DNA from: Chersky-840 sp050011815
Lineage (GTDB): Bacteria; Actinomycetota; Acidimicrobiia; Acidimicrobiales; UBA8190
DNA: 64,000 bases
Assembly: GCA_050011815.1 (NCBI GenBank)
Contig: JBEKIJ010000003.1
Span: 124,001 to 188,000 of the forward strand
Direction of reading: 5' to 3'
Shown: in pieces, positions 9,240 to 18,700 of the stretch
How positions within the stretch are numbered: position 1 is the first letter of the stretch
How the letters are laid out: every line of letters starts with the position of its first letter
The notes under the pieces: generated by a model
Told to the model about the DNA's origin: nothing
The model's input: the letters and a program-made list of their open reading frames with translations, nothing else
Databases searched by the model: none
Position numbers and translations under genes: made by a program

Positions 9240-10039
9240 CAGCGGCGCTTGTACTGCGGGGTGCGCTTCTCGGCGAACGCCTTCTGGCCCTCTTTGGCAT
9301 CTTCGGTGACGAAGATGGGCCAGCCGATCTCGAGCTCGATCTTGAGCGCCTCGACCTCGGGGACCGATTCGGTCTCGCGCACCGACCGCTTGATGGCTTC
9401 GACGGCCAAGGGCCCGTTGCCGCAGATCACCGCGGCAATCGCCAACGCCTCGTCCAGCGCCGTGCCGTCGGGGACCACGCGACCGATGAGCCCGATCTCC
9501 TTCGCCTCCTGCGCGCTGACCTCGCGCGCCGTGAGGAGAAGGTCCATGGCGACGGTGAAGGGGATCTGTCGCCGCAGCCGCACCGTCGACCCGCCCAGGG
9601 GGAACAGACCGCGGCGGGCCTCGAAGACGCCGAACTTCGCGCTCTCTCCTGCAACGCGGATGTCGGTGGCCTGGAGGATCTCGGTCCCGCCGGCCACCGC
9701 CCACCCCTCGACCGCGGCGATGAGGGGCTTGCGCAGCTGGTAGTGACGAAGCAACGCCTTCCAGTGCAGATCGGGGTCGGCCTCCTGGCGGTGGCGGTAG
9801 GCCTCGGCCTCGGGTGCCCCCATCGCCTTGAGGTCCATCCCCGAGCAGAAGGTCCCGCCCGCCCCGGTCAGCACCGCGCAGCGGATGTCGTCGTTGGAAT
9901 CGATCTCCTCCCAGGCGTCGGCCATGCCCACGAGCATGGGGAGGCTCAGGGCGTTCTTGGCCTCGGGCCGGTTCATGGTGACCACGGCGGTGGCGCCGTG
10001 TCGCTCGAAGGTCAGATTCTCGGTGCCGGGACTGGGCAT
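9239..10039 (-). CDS. Enoyl-CoA hydratase/isomerase (crotonase) family protein, 266 aa
   Basis: This is a crotonase-fold enzyme acting on CoA thioesters. The oxyanion-hole segment GGTFCSGMDLKA is near residues 61-72, and the second oxyanion/active-site strand AVAGGTEIL near 110. A Glu is present in FGVFEARRGLFP where hydratases keep an active-site carboxylate. I chose the ATG at 10039 because GAGGAG sits 4 to 9 bases before it and the next residues match the family start (LTFERHGATAVVTMNRP). The upstream open frame is non-coding. It is first in a two-gene unit with the thioesterase, and a KstR-like site lies about 90 bases upstream. Hydratase versus isomerase activity cannot be settled by eye. 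Confidence 0.88.
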   Translation of the reverse strand: MPSPGTENLTFERHGATAVVTMNRPEAKNALSLPMLVGMADAWEEIDSNDDIRCAVLTGAGGTFCSGMDLKAMGAPEAEAYRHRQEADPDLHWKALLRHYQLRKPLIAAVEGWAVAGGTEILQATDIRVAGESAKFGVFEARRGLFPLGGSTVRLRRQIPFTVAMDLLLTAREVSAQEAKEIGLIGRVVPDGTALDEALAIAAVICGNGPLAVEAIKRSVRETESVPEVEALKIELEIGWPIFVTEDAKEGQKAFAEKRTPQYKRR

Positions 10040-10130
10040 GGGTCTCCTCACAGGTCGGTCCGCCGCCTGGGCTGGAGGGGTGCCTCGTGGTGCAGGCTCC
10101 TCCCCCGCCGGCCACGGGACGCTCCGACAA

Positions 10131-10144
10131 TAGAACGGATTCCA
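10131..10144. promoter_or_regulatory. KstR-like operator candidate upstream of crotonase
   Basis: TAGAACGGATTCCA fits TNNAACNNGTTNNA with one mismatch in the second half (ATT for GTT). It is weaker than the sites at 1414 and 17256, but its position 92 bases before the crotonase start and the shared theme of CoA-thioester enzymes support it. Confidence 0.35.
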
Positions 10145-10229
10145 GTTCCGACGGCAGCCGACGGCCCGGGCCAGGTGTGACGCGACGTCAGGTGACTCCG
10201 GGGGGGCCCGGGACGGAGGCCCGGATCGA

Positions 10230-12654
10230 CTACCGCTCACGCAGCAGCTGTCCCGGTCGGGACCGGGACGCGGCCAGCGCCGGCGCGATGGCGAGGAGGT
10301 TGGCGGCCACGAGGACGCCCACCACGAGCCCCACGACGAGCCAGACCGGCACCACCGCCACGGGCACGACGCCGAGGTTCGACGCGAACACCTTCCACAC
10401 CGCTTCACCTACCGCTAGCCCCACCGGCACGCCGACGACGATCCCGACGAGCGCCAACGCCGTCGCCTGCCAGGCGACCGCCGAGGCCACCTGACGATTC
10501 ACGAACCCGAGTACCTTCAGCAACCCGACCTCCCGTCGCCGGCGCGCCACGCTGACGACGAGCAAGTGCAACAGCGTCGCGGCACCGAACAACGCCAGCA
10601 TCACGCCGAAGATCAACGGGAAGTTGACGGCGTCGCCGAAGTTGACCAGAGAGGTCGGTGTGATCGGGAGTGTGGTGAGGGCCGGGTAGGTGTTGGCGTA
10701 GTGCCTCACCGCGGCCTTCCCCCGGGGGCCGGGCACCACGCTGGCCAAGATCCCCCCGTTGCCGGTCTCCTCCACCGCCTGTCGACATCGCGCCTGCGTC
10801 GGCCCGGAGGGACAGACGGCGTCGGTATACCCCGAGATCGTGAATTCCGCCCCACTGCCGAGGCCGGAGGTCCCGCTCAAGACCGGGAACGACACCTGGG
10901 AGACGACCCGGAAGGCACCGGTCCGCTTGCCACCCGAAGGTGTCGTCACGGTGATGGGCACGACCGAGCCCACGTAGGCGCCGACCTGGCGCATCGTCGA
11001 CGCACCCAGGGCTACCTGGCCGTCGCCGTCGGGCAGGTGACCGGTCACGGTGGACAACAGCGGCGTGCCGCGGATCGCCGTGGCCGCCACCGCCCCCACC
11101 GTCACGTTCTTGATCGAGATCTCGGTCCCCAAACCTCGCGTGATCCTGGTCACCGCCGGATCGTGCACCAGGCTCCTGTACACGCCCGGGTCGGGCTGGC
11201 CGTTGACCAAGTTGAAGTTGAGTTGGAACGGATCCCCGTAAAGGTTCGGCGACGCGGTGAGGTGCGAAAGGCTGGCGCCGAAGACCGCGGTGCCGCACGA
11301 CGCCATCACCGCCAGTGCCATGCCAAGGAGCGCAGTGCCGACCGGGACCGTGCCCCGCCCCCACCCTCTCTGCAGGGCATGGCGCACGCCGATCACCGCA
11401 CTCGGGGGTGCACCGACGGCGGCCAGTTGCGCGACGATCGCCGAGGGGTGAGGTGTACGGGGCTCGACACCGGCATCGAGTGTGGTGGCGGCGCGCAGTG
11501 CAGGCCAGATGCCCAACGCGAGAACGACCGCGACGATGGCGAGCACGCCCAGGAGAAGGACGAGTGCGTCGAAGTCCACCCCCGTCGAAGTCTCGGCCAG
11601 GCGCGCCTCACCGACCGGTGCGATCGGAGACAACACGGTGGCGAGCACCACGGCGCCGACGGCCCCGACGATCCCCAGGACGAGGTTCCGAACCATGGCC
11701 AGCGTCACCATTTGGCGCTGTTCCAACCCCAGGGTGGCGAAGGTGCGGTAGTCCTCGCTCTCCACGATGCTCTGGCGGGCCAACGCCTGGCCGATGACAA
11801 GGAGCCCGACCAGCGCAGCCAGGACCGCCAATACCCACCACCCGATGGCTTGAGGATGGATCGAAGACTCGATCGATGCGTTTTGTTGCTGGAAACCTTG
11901 GAAACCTTCCAACCCGTCCGCGCTCAACGCATTGACATCAGCGTTCAATCGAGGAAGGTCGGCCGGGCCGTGACGGAGGTGTAAGAGGTAGGTGCTGAAA
12001 TTCCCGGTGCGCGACGCTACGGTACGGGCGAAGGCCGGGGTGGCGTACAAGCCGTAGGAGGGACTCTGTCCCGAGGGGAATTCGCCTTCGCTGATCTCGA
12101 ACCCCACCACGTGAAAGGAAACCGTCGGGCCCGCCGGTTTCGGGAGTGCCCCGGCGGCACTGACGACCGACTCGAACTGTGACGGTGCGTAGAAGGGGAC
12201 GGTGATCACCGTTCCGATGCGGACGTGATAGTCCTGCTGGAGCGTCACCGACGCCAACGCTTGGTCCGAAGACGAAGGGTCAGGCCAATGGCCCGAAACA
12301 AGCTTCGAAAACACCGCCCGTGCCTGCAGCGGGCACCGCCACCACGCCGAGATCGGCCGCACTTGGGAAGTGGCCGCACGAGCATGTCGCTTGACCGTTC
12401 GCTGGGGCCAGAATCCGGACGGCGGATGCCACCTCAGGCAACGTGGCGAGCTTCGGAACCGGTTGGCTCGCGTACCCCACGGCGTCGATACCGTGGACGG
12501 CCAGAAATCCGGGGAAGGCCGAGTCCGTACGACGGCCGGCATCCGTGGCAGCCAGGACGAACCCTCCGACGAGGCTCACGAGCAGGGCTACGGCCAGCCA
12601 GGATCGCCACCGGCGTCGCAACTCGGCGCGAAAGACCAGCCTGACAGCCTCCAA
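10230..12654 (-). pseudogene. FtsX/MacB-type ABC transporter permease, interrupted by one frameshift
   Basis: The gene encodes a large permease with two FtsX-type four-helix modules. The N-terminal part runs from a TTG at 12654 (GAGGAGG just upstream) and contains the first membrane helix (SWLAVALLVSLVGGFVLAA). The homologous text then continues in a different frame, switching between about 12310 and 12345 (ADLGVVAVPAAG in one frame, VFSKLVSGHWPDPS in the next). One extra base in the GGGCGG run of the coding strand would explain it. The rest shows helices near 11,550-11,850 and the C-terminal module at 10,240-10,600 (AATLLHLLVVSVARRRREVG). No ATPase partner is nearby. Either a decaying orphan permease or a sequence error; if corrected, the product would be about 807 aa. 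Confidence 0.8.
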
Positions 12655-12879
12655 GGGACCTCCTCGGTGCCAGTGTCGCCCATCCGGAGGTGACGACCAA
12701 GGTGGCCAGCCGGTATCAGGGTCTCGTGCTAGCACCCGTCAGATCCGACCCGACCCGATGTGGTGGCTCTCGGGGCCACAAGGTAGACAGTCCAGGCTCG
12801 ACCGACCTCACCGGTGAGCGCGGTGGGTCACGTGTCGACGACAAGAAGACAGAAGAAAACAGAAGAAGACAGAAGGAGC

Positions 12880-13599
12880 ATGGTGGGCAACGACATCCCG
12901 GGGAGCTTCCACCCCGACATCGCCGGGCGCGAGCGACCCCTGGTGGACCTGGCCGACACCGTCCGGGGTCTCATCGACCTGGTCGTGACCAACACCGCTC
13001 CCCCCGACGTCCTCGACGACGTGGTGGCACAACTCCGGAGGACCGCCGCGGTGCTGGCCGCTCATGTCCCGGCCGAGCCCGTCCCCCGTTTCGTCGAGCC
13101 GCCCGAGGGCCCCGCCACCGAGACCCCGGGCGCGTCGATGGACCGGTCCATGCCCTATGACCCCGTCGTCGGCCGGTTCAACCCGATCGCGCTCCCGGTC
13201 AAGATCTCCTTCGAGCCCCCGCTCGCCATCGGGACGGCGGTGTTCACGACGCCCTACGAAGGAGGCCCGGGCTGGGTCCACGGCGCCGCGCTCGCCGCCA
13301 CCTTCGACATCATCCTCACCGCCGCCAACCATCTGAGCGGCGCGGCGGGCCCGACGGTGTGGCTCACCATCCGGTTCCGCCGCCCCACACTCGTCGGCGT
13401 CGAGGCGCGCTTCGAGGCCGAGGTCGTGGCCAACGACGGGCGACGGGTCACGAGCAAGGGCCGCCTCGTCCAGGACGGCGTGGTCTGCGTCGAGGCCGAG
13501 GGCGAATTCGCCGTCCTCGATCCGAAGCGCATCGGCAAGGCCGCCCATCGAAGGCTGCAGTCCCGGCCCGAGGGCACCGCCGGCCGAACCGAGGTGTAG
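12880..13599 (+). CDS. Hotdog-fold thioesterase-like protein, 239 aa
   Basis: The C-terminal half resembles PaaI-type hotdog proteins: GWVHGAALAATFDIILTAAN near residue 130 aligns with the HGG helix, and VWLTIRFRRPTLVGVEARF with the following strands. The usual HGG is HGA. The N-terminal 100 residues form an extension like that of the 8457-9239 protein, so the two are probably distant paralogues. The start is an ATG at 12880 with AAGGAG very close upstream; the next codon is GTG and could be used instead. The upstream frame is repetitive AGAAGA sequence and unlikely coding. It is transcribed away from the permease and ends 26 bases from the convergent secreted protein. Substrate unknown. Confidence 0.75.
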   Translation: MVGNDIPGSFHPDIAGRERPLVDLADTVRGLIDLVVTNTAPPDVLDDVVAQLRRTAAVLAAHVPAEPVPRFVEPPEGPATETPGASMDRSMPYDPVVGRFNPIALPVKISFEPPLAIGTAVFTTPYEGGPGWVHGAALAATFDIILTAANHLSGAAGPTVWLTIRFRRPTLVGVEARFEAEVVANDGRRVTSKGRLVQDGVVCVEAEGEFAVLDPKRIGKAAHRRLQSRPEGTAGRTEV

Positions 13600-13625
13600 T
13601 TCACCGAGACGCGGCCCGGCGAGGG

Positions 13626-14385
13626 TCAGATGAGCGGCGGCGCGGCGATGCCCACCATGGGCCTGACCAACCGGGCCCCTCCCTCGGAACCCTCGAACGG
13701 GGCATCACCGAAGGCGAAGATCCCACCGTCGGATGCCACCAACCAGTACCCCTGGCCCGTCGAGGTCGGCGTCATCCCCACCACCGGCTTGGCGAGCCGC
13801 TGGCCGCCCATCGACCCGAAGAAGCCGGCGCCGCCGAAGCTGAACATGCCACCGTCGGAGGCCACCAACCAGTACCCGCCGCCCGGCGCGCCGGCCATGG
13901 CCACCACGGGTTGGTCGAGATGTCGGTCTCCCATCGACCCCTGGAACCGCGCATCACCGAAGGCGAACACCCCACCATCGGATGCCACCAACCAGTACCC
14001 GCCGCCGTCGACGGTGGCGGCCATGCCGACGACGGGCCGAGTGAGGGCCTTGCCTCCCATGGAGCCGAAATAGCGGGCGCCACCGAAGGCGAACACCCCA
14101 CCGTCCGACGCCACGGTCCAGTACCCGTCCCCGTTGGGTGCGGCGGCCAATCCGACCATGGGCTTCACCAACGCCCGACCGCCCATCGACCCGAAATAGC
14201 CGGCATCACCGAAGGCGAACACCCCACCGTCCGACGCCACCAACCAGTACCCGCCGCCGTCCGACGTGGCGGTGATGCCGACCACCGGGGCCACGAGGTG
14301 CTTGGCGCCCATCGAGCCCGCGAACCCCGCGCCGCCGAAGCTGAACACCCCGCCGTCGGAGGCGGTGGTCCAGTACCCCGAACGC
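13626..14385 (-). repeat. Six 126-bp coding repeats (GYW repeats)
   Basis: Six consecutive units of about 42 codons each begin GYW and carry VASDGG(V/M/I)F(A/S)FG. Nucleotide identity between units is visibly high (CACCGTCCGACGCCAC-type segments recur every 126 bases), which suggests expansion by duplication. Confidence 0.85.
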
Positions 14386-15914
14386 GGCGGTGGGGCCGGC
14401 GGTGCGGGGGGAAGGCCGGCCGGACCGGCAAAAGCATGGACCTGATCCGACGACGGCGCCAGCAACAGCCCGTCGGCCACGGTCGGCGTGGGGAAATGGT
14501 TGGACTCCGACCCGAGCGCAAAGTTCTGCACCATGTTCCCGGTGGCGGGGTCGAGCCCATAGAGCGTGGTGCCCCCGATCACCCACACGAACCCCCCCGC
14601 CGCGATGGGGGGACCGCCGGCCCCGGTGTTGGTGTGCCACAGGACGGAGGCGCTGTTGGGCGCGGCCGTGCTCACCGCCACGACGCCGGACTGACAGGGC
14701 TCGTACACCGTCGAGCCCGAGACCGCGGTGCCTCCGTCGACGTCACCGCTGCAGAAGGAGCCGATGCTCTGGAGCTGCCCACCGACACCGCCCAGGTTCG
14801 ACCCCGAGAGCAGGTAGCCGATATGCGACTTGCCCGCCGCGAAGACGAGCCCGTTGGCCGACACCAGGGCCGGCGAGGTGGAGAAGTCGAAGTCACTGGC
14901 GTTGTCGCTGTACCAGGTGGTCGGCGCGAAGAACTGGACCACGTGCATCGTCGGGGACAACTCGATGACGCCGTCACTGTCGTCGTAGGCGTCGCCGGAG
15001 GACTCGAAGGCGCTGTTTCCCGTCGTGAACCAGATGTTCCCCTGCCCGTCGACGACGGGTGCGGCCCCACCCATCCACACCGCGCCCTGGCTGTCGCCGG
15101 GGGCCGACGCCACCTCGAAGGACTGCTGGGCCCCTCCGCCTTCCGGGATGGAGATGACCCAACCGTGGTAGTTCCCGCAATCTCCGTCGTTGCCCCCGAA
15201 CCCGGCGACGACGTTGCCGTCGTCGAGCGCCAACCCCGTCCGTTGGAGCTCGGCCAACTGGTCCGAGCCCGACAGCACGATGGGCTGGTGCAAGAGGACC
15301 GCTCCGGTGTAGAGGTCGAGGCCCACCAGGAAGTGCTGGGCACTGGACCCGGCGGCCTCGTCGGTGACGGCGAAGACCTCGCCGCGCGCGGCGTCGATCA
15401 CGGGCGTCCCCGTGATCCCCACCGTCGGCGAGATGTCGCCACAGGGGAGGTTCCCCGAGGGGACGGCGGCGCCGACATGCGTCGACCACAACACCGCCCC
15501 GGTATTGGCCGCCAACTCGGCCACGGAGTCGTTCTCGGTGGCCACGACGACCCGGCCTGCCTCGACGAGGGGCTCGCCGTAGATCTCCCCGTCCAATGCC
15601 GCCGACGTCCACGCCGGCGAGGCGGGGCTCAGGTCTGTACTGGTGGGATCGGCACCCGACCCCGAGGCGTCATGGTGATAGACGGGCCAACTCGTGCCGA
15701 ACACGGTGTGGCTCGCCGCGCTGTGGCTTACCGCGGCAGCCGCAGGCGCGGCCGTGGGGACGGTGGCGACGGTGGTCCCGACCACCACCAGGGCCGCGAC
15801 GAGCACAGCCACGAGCGCACCGATCGGGACAGACAGTCGGCGCCACCACCGCGACGGGTCGGTGTCGTTCGACGGCGGACGAGAAAGACGAGAAGGACGA
15901 GAAAGAGGGGTCAT
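13626..15914 (-). CDS. Secreted or anchored PQQ-like beta-propeller protein with six C-terminal GYW repeats, 762 aa
   Basis: After a basic start there is one membrane helix (about residues 25-50, ending in an Ala-rich stretch), consistent with export or anchoring. The middle (about 60-500) has PQQ/pyrrolo-quinoline-type propeller strands such as VVVATENDSVAELAANTGAV and FVWVIGGTTLYGLDPATGN. The last 250 residues are six tandem units of about 42 residues with core GYWLVASDGGVFAFGDA followed by a GSMGG segment. Such repeats are common in exported proteins of Acidimicrobiia. Function is unknown; binding to a cell-surface polymer is a guess. The ATG at 15914 follows a run of seven G. No catalytic residues can be named. 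Confidence 0.8.
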   Translation of the reverse strand: MTPLSRPSRLSRPPSNDTDPSRWWRRLSVPIGALVAVLVAALVVVGTTVATVPTAAPAAAAVSHSAASHTVFGTSWPVYHHDASGSGADPTSTDLSPASPAWTSAALDGEIYGEPLVEAGRVVVATENDSVAELAANTGAVLWSTHVGAAVPSGNLPCGDISPTVGITGTPVIDAARGEVFAVTDEAAGSSAQHFLVGLDLYTGAVLLHQPIVLSGSDQLAELQRTGLALDDGNVVAGFGGNDGDCGNYHGWVISIPEGGGAQQSFEVASAPGDSQGAVWMGGAAPVVDGQGNIWFTTGNSAFESSGDAYDDSDGVIELSPTMHVVQFFAPTTWYSDNASDFDFSTSPALVSANGLVFAAGKSHIGYLLSGSNLGGVGGQLQSIGSFCSGDVDGGTAVSGSTVYEPCQSGVVAVSTAAPNSASVLWHTNTGAGGPPIAAGGFVWVIGGTTLYGLDPATGNMVQNFALGSESNHFPTPTVADGLLLAPSSDQVHAFAGPAGLPPAPPAPPPRSGYWTTASDGGVFSFGGAGFAGSMGAKHLVAPVVGITATSDGGGYWLVASDGGVFAFGDAGYFGSMGGRALVKPMVGLAAAPNGDGYWTVASDGGVFAFGGARYFGSMGGKALTRPVVGMAATVDGGGYWLVASDGGVFAFGDARFQGSMGDRHLDQPVVAMAGAPGGGYWLVASDGGMFSFGGAGFFGSMGGQRLAKPVVGMTPTSTGQGYWLVASDGGIFAFGDAPFEGSEGGARLVRPMVGIAAPPLI

Positions 15915-15981
15915 CCCCCCCATCCTGGTCGCCGCCACAGGGCCGTGCACGAGGCTGTGCACAACCCTCCGACAACCCAGG

Positions 15982-17142
15982 TCAGAGCCGTTCGATGATG
16001 GTGCCGGTGGCGAGCGCCCCGCCGCAGCACATCGACACGAGCGCCAGGTTGGCGTCGCGCCGTTCGAGCTCGTGGAGTGCGGTGGTGATCAGCCGGCTGC
16101 CGGTGGAGCCCACGGGGTGACCGATGGCGATGGCGCCCCCGTTCACGTTGACCTTGTCCCAGTCGATGCCGTGGACCTTCTGCCACGAGCACACCACCGA
16201 GGCGAAGGCTTCGTTCACCTCGAAGATGTCGATGTCGTCCGCGGTCATCCCCGCCTTGGCGAGGACCTTCTCGGTGGCCGCGATGGGCCCGTCGAGGTGG
16301 TAGTAGGGGTCCGATCCCACGAGCACCTGGGCCACGATCCGGGCCCGGGGCCGAAGTCCGCCCGCCTTGGCCCGGTCCTCTGACATCCACAGCACCGCGG
16401 CCGCCCCGTCGGAGATCTGCGAGGAGTTCCCCGCCGTGTGCATGCCGTCGGGGAGCACGGGCTTCAACCCGGCCAGCGCCTCGGCGGTGGTGTCGCGCAG
16501 TCCTTGGTCGCGCGCCACGTGCTGGTGCGAGCCGGTCGGCCCCTCGGGGCCCACCACGGGCGCCTCGAGGGCGAACACCTCGCGGTCGAAGCGACCCTCC
16601 TCCCAGGCGCGCGCCGCCTTGTGTTGCGAGGCGAGCCCGAGGGCGTCGACGTCCTGGCGGGTGATGCCGTACTTCTGGGCGATCCGCTCCGCCGCCCCGA
16701 ACTGGTCGGGCATGTCCCAAGGGAAGTCGGGCGGGCGTGAACTGCCGGGCCCGTTTATGGCGTTGGCACCGAGACCGACCCGGCTCATGGCCTCGACCCC
16801 ACAGGCGATCCCCACGTCGATGGCACCCGCCCCCACGAGGTTGGCGACGAAGTGGTTGGCCTGTTGAGCCGATCCGCACTGGCAGTCGATGGTGGTCGCC
16901 GCGGTCTCATAGGGAAGGCCCATGCTCAGCCAGGCGGTCCGGGTGACGTTGGAGGCCTGCTCGCCCGCCTGGGTGACACAGCCACCCACGATCTGCTCGA
17001 CCTCGGAGGGCTCGATCCCGGCCCGCTTGACCAGTTCGACCTGGGCCGTGGCGAGGAGCTCGGCGGCGTGGAACCCCGACAGCCATCCGTTGCGCTTGCC
17101 GATGGGGGTGCGAACCGCCTCGACGATCACCGGTCGTGCCAT
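15982..17142 (-). CDS. fadA5: Acetyl-CoA acetyltransferase, steroid 3-ketoacyl-CoA thiolase (FadA5-like), 386 aa
   Basis: This is a degradative thiolase that cleaves 3-ketoacyl-CoA with CoA. The nucleophilic Cys is Cys89 in IDCQCGSAQQAN, the His is in AIAIGHPVGSTG and the second Cys in SMCCGGALATGTIIERL. From memory of Mycobacterium tuberculosis FadA5 (the cholesterol side-chain thiolase), the resemblance is close over the whole length: VIVEAVRTPIGKRNGWLSG at the start, EAMSRVGLGAN in the loop, and the ending. GGAGG lies 8 bases before the ATG at 17142; the upstream frame is non-coding. A perfect KstR-like palindrome lies at 17256. A role in steroid or branched side-chain degradation is inferred from these two facts, but no ring-degradation genes are in the window. 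Confidence 0.88.
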   Translation of the reverse strand: MARPVIVEAVRTPIGKRNGWLSGFHAAELLATAQVELVKRAGIEPSEVEQIVGGCVTQAGEQASNVTRTAWLSMGLPYETAATTIDCQCGSAQQANHFVANLVGAGAIDVGIACGVEAMSRVGLGANAINGPGSSRPPDFPWDMPDQFGAAERIAQKYGITRQDVDALGLASQHKAARAWEEGRFDREVFALEAPVVGPEGPTGSHQHVARDQGLRDTTAEALAGLKPVLPDGMHTAGNSSQISDGAAAVLWMSEDRAKAGGLRPRARIVAQVLVGSDPYYHLDGPIAATEKVLAKAGMTADDIDIFEVNEAFASVVCSWQKVHGIDWDKVNVNGGAIAIGHPVGSTGSRLITTALHELERRDANLALVSMCCGGALATGTIIERL

Positions 17143-17255
17143 TTGCCCTACCTCCGAGAGAGAATCCGAAAAGATGTCCGGATGTCCGGTTGCGCGAGCT
17201 GCCCGCCATGAGCGAGATTCCGGCGTTGGGCGCACAGCTCTGAGAGGGCCGAGTA

Positions 17256-17269
17256 TAGAACCTGTTCTA
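17256..17269. promoter_or_regulatory. Perfect KstR-type operator, TAGAACCTGTTCTA
   Basis: The 14-mer is an inverted repeat (TAGAAC and GTTCTA around CT) that matches the KstR consensus TNNAACNNGTTNNA at every fixed position. It lies 114 bases upstream of the thiolase start and 44 bases before the divergent GH4 gene, so it could control either. Recognition by a KstR homologue is inferred from the mycobacterial motif. Confidence 0.6.
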
Positions 17270-17312
17270 CGCAAGGTGCCCGGCCGCCCCGTCGTGGTGG
17301 AAGGATGAAGAC

Positions 17313-18659
17313 ATGCAGGTCACAATCATCGGAGGTGGCAGCTACCAGTGGTCACCCAAGCTCATCGCTGATCTCCTGAGCCTTCCCTCGCTTTCGGGGG
17401 TGCACCTCGTCCTCGAGGACATCGACCCCGGCCCGCTCGAGAAGATGGAGGCCATCGCCCGCATCGCCGACGACAAGCTGGGCGCCAAGTCCACGGTGTC
17501 GACGACCACGAACCAGCGCAAAGCCCTCGAAGGCGCGGACTTCGTCGTGGTCACCATCTCCACGGGCGGGTTCACCTCCATGGCCCTCGACATCGACGTG
17601 CCCGCCCGACACGGCATCGCCCAATCGGTGGGAGACACCGTCGGCCCCGGTGGCATCAGCCGGGCGCTGCGCAACATCCCCGTCCTCGCCGGCATCGCCC
17701 GCGACATGGAAGACCAGTGCCCCGACGCCTGGTTGCTCAACATCACCAACCCCATGACCACGCTCACCCGCACCGCCTGTCGCGAGACCCGCGTCAAGAC
17801 CGTGGGCCTGTGCCACGAGGTGGGTGGCTTCTGCATGGACCTGGCCATCGCCTTTCGCAAGCCCCACACCGCCCTGCGGCCGGTGATCGAGGGGATCAAC
17901 CACTTCCCGGTCATCACCGAGATCGACGTCGACGGCGAGGACGGCTTCGAGCTGTTGGCCGAGCTGGTCGAGGAGCTCGGCGGCCTCGACGCGTTGGCCC
18001 CCACTCCCGACCAAGAAGAAGCAGAGCCCTTCTCGAAGCTCGACTTCGCCCGCCGCCATCTGCTCAAGCTGACCCTCCTCGACCGGTGGGGCGCCCTCCT
18101 GGGTGCCAACGACCGCCACCTGGCCGAGTTCATGCCCGGGGTGCTCACCGAGGAGTCCGGATGGGGGGCGCGGTGGGGCATCAGCCTCACCCCCATGGCC
18201 ACCCGGGAGAAACACCAAGCCGAATACATCGCCGAGGTCGACAACGTGCTGGCCGGCAAGGAGGAGCTGGCCACCTGGGACTCGGGTGAGCTGGTGGCGC
18301 CGGTCATCGACTCGCTCATCACCGGGACCCGGCGCGAATGCCCCCTCAACCGCCCCAACACCGGCCAGTGCCCCGACCTCCCCGCCGACGCCGTGGTGGA
18401 GTCGATGTGCGTGGTCGACGGGGAGGGCATCCGGGGCCGCGACGTCGCGCCCGCGCCGGCTCCTTTCGCCGAGCTCCTCCGCCGTCATGTCGCCGTCCAG
18501 GAACTGACGGTCGAGGCCGGACTGACGGGCAACAAGGCGCTGGCCCATCAGGCCTTCGCCCTCGACCCCCTGGCCGGGCGGGGCGACCTGCTCGACACCG
18601 AGGCCATGGTCGAGGAGCTCCTGGCCGGCACCGCCCGGTGGCTCCCCCAATTCAACTGA
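17313..18659 (+). CDS. Glycoside hydrolase family 4 protein (alpha-glycosidase / 6-phospho-glycosidase type), 448 aa
   Basis: GH4 enzymes cleave glycosides by an oxidation-elimination mechanism that uses NAD and a divalent metal. The dinucleotide motif IIGGGSYQWSPKL is at residues 5-17, NITNPMTTLTRT lies near 143, and the metal ligands are Cys in GLCHEVGG (near 167) and His in INHFPVITEI (near 197). GDTVGPGGISRALR is the GH4 substrate-loop segment. Family members act on alpha-glucosides, alpha-galactosides, galacturonides or phosphorylated sugars; the subfamily cannot be fixed here. It is first in a run of five co-directional genes with a reductase, aldolase, kinase and racemase homologue, so it probably releases the sugar they consume. 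A second GH4 lies at 34816. Confidence 0.9.
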   Translation: MQVTIIGGGSYQWSPKLIADLLSLPSLSGVHLVLEDIDPGPLEKMEAIARIADDKLGAKSTVSTTTNQRKALEGADFVVVTISTGGFTSMALDIDVPARHGIAQSVGDTVGPGGISRALRNIPVLAGIARDMEDQCPDAWLLNITNPMTTLTRTACRETRVKTVGLCHEVGGFCMDLAIAFRKPHTALRPVIEGINHFPVITEIDVDGEDGFELLAELVEELGGLDALAPTPDQEEAEPFSKLDFARRHLLKLTLLDRWGALLGANDRHLAEFMPGVLTEESGWGARWGISLTPMATREKHQAEYIAEVDNVLAGKEELATWDSGELVAPVIDSLITGTRRECPLNRPNTGQCPDLPADAVVESMCVVDGEGIRGRDVAPAPAPFAELLRRHVAVQELTVEAGLTGNKALAHQAFALDPLAGRGDLLDTEAMVEELLAGTARWLPQFN

Positions 18660-18700
18660 GCCACACTGCTTACTGACACACCAGGCAAACGGAGGTCCTC

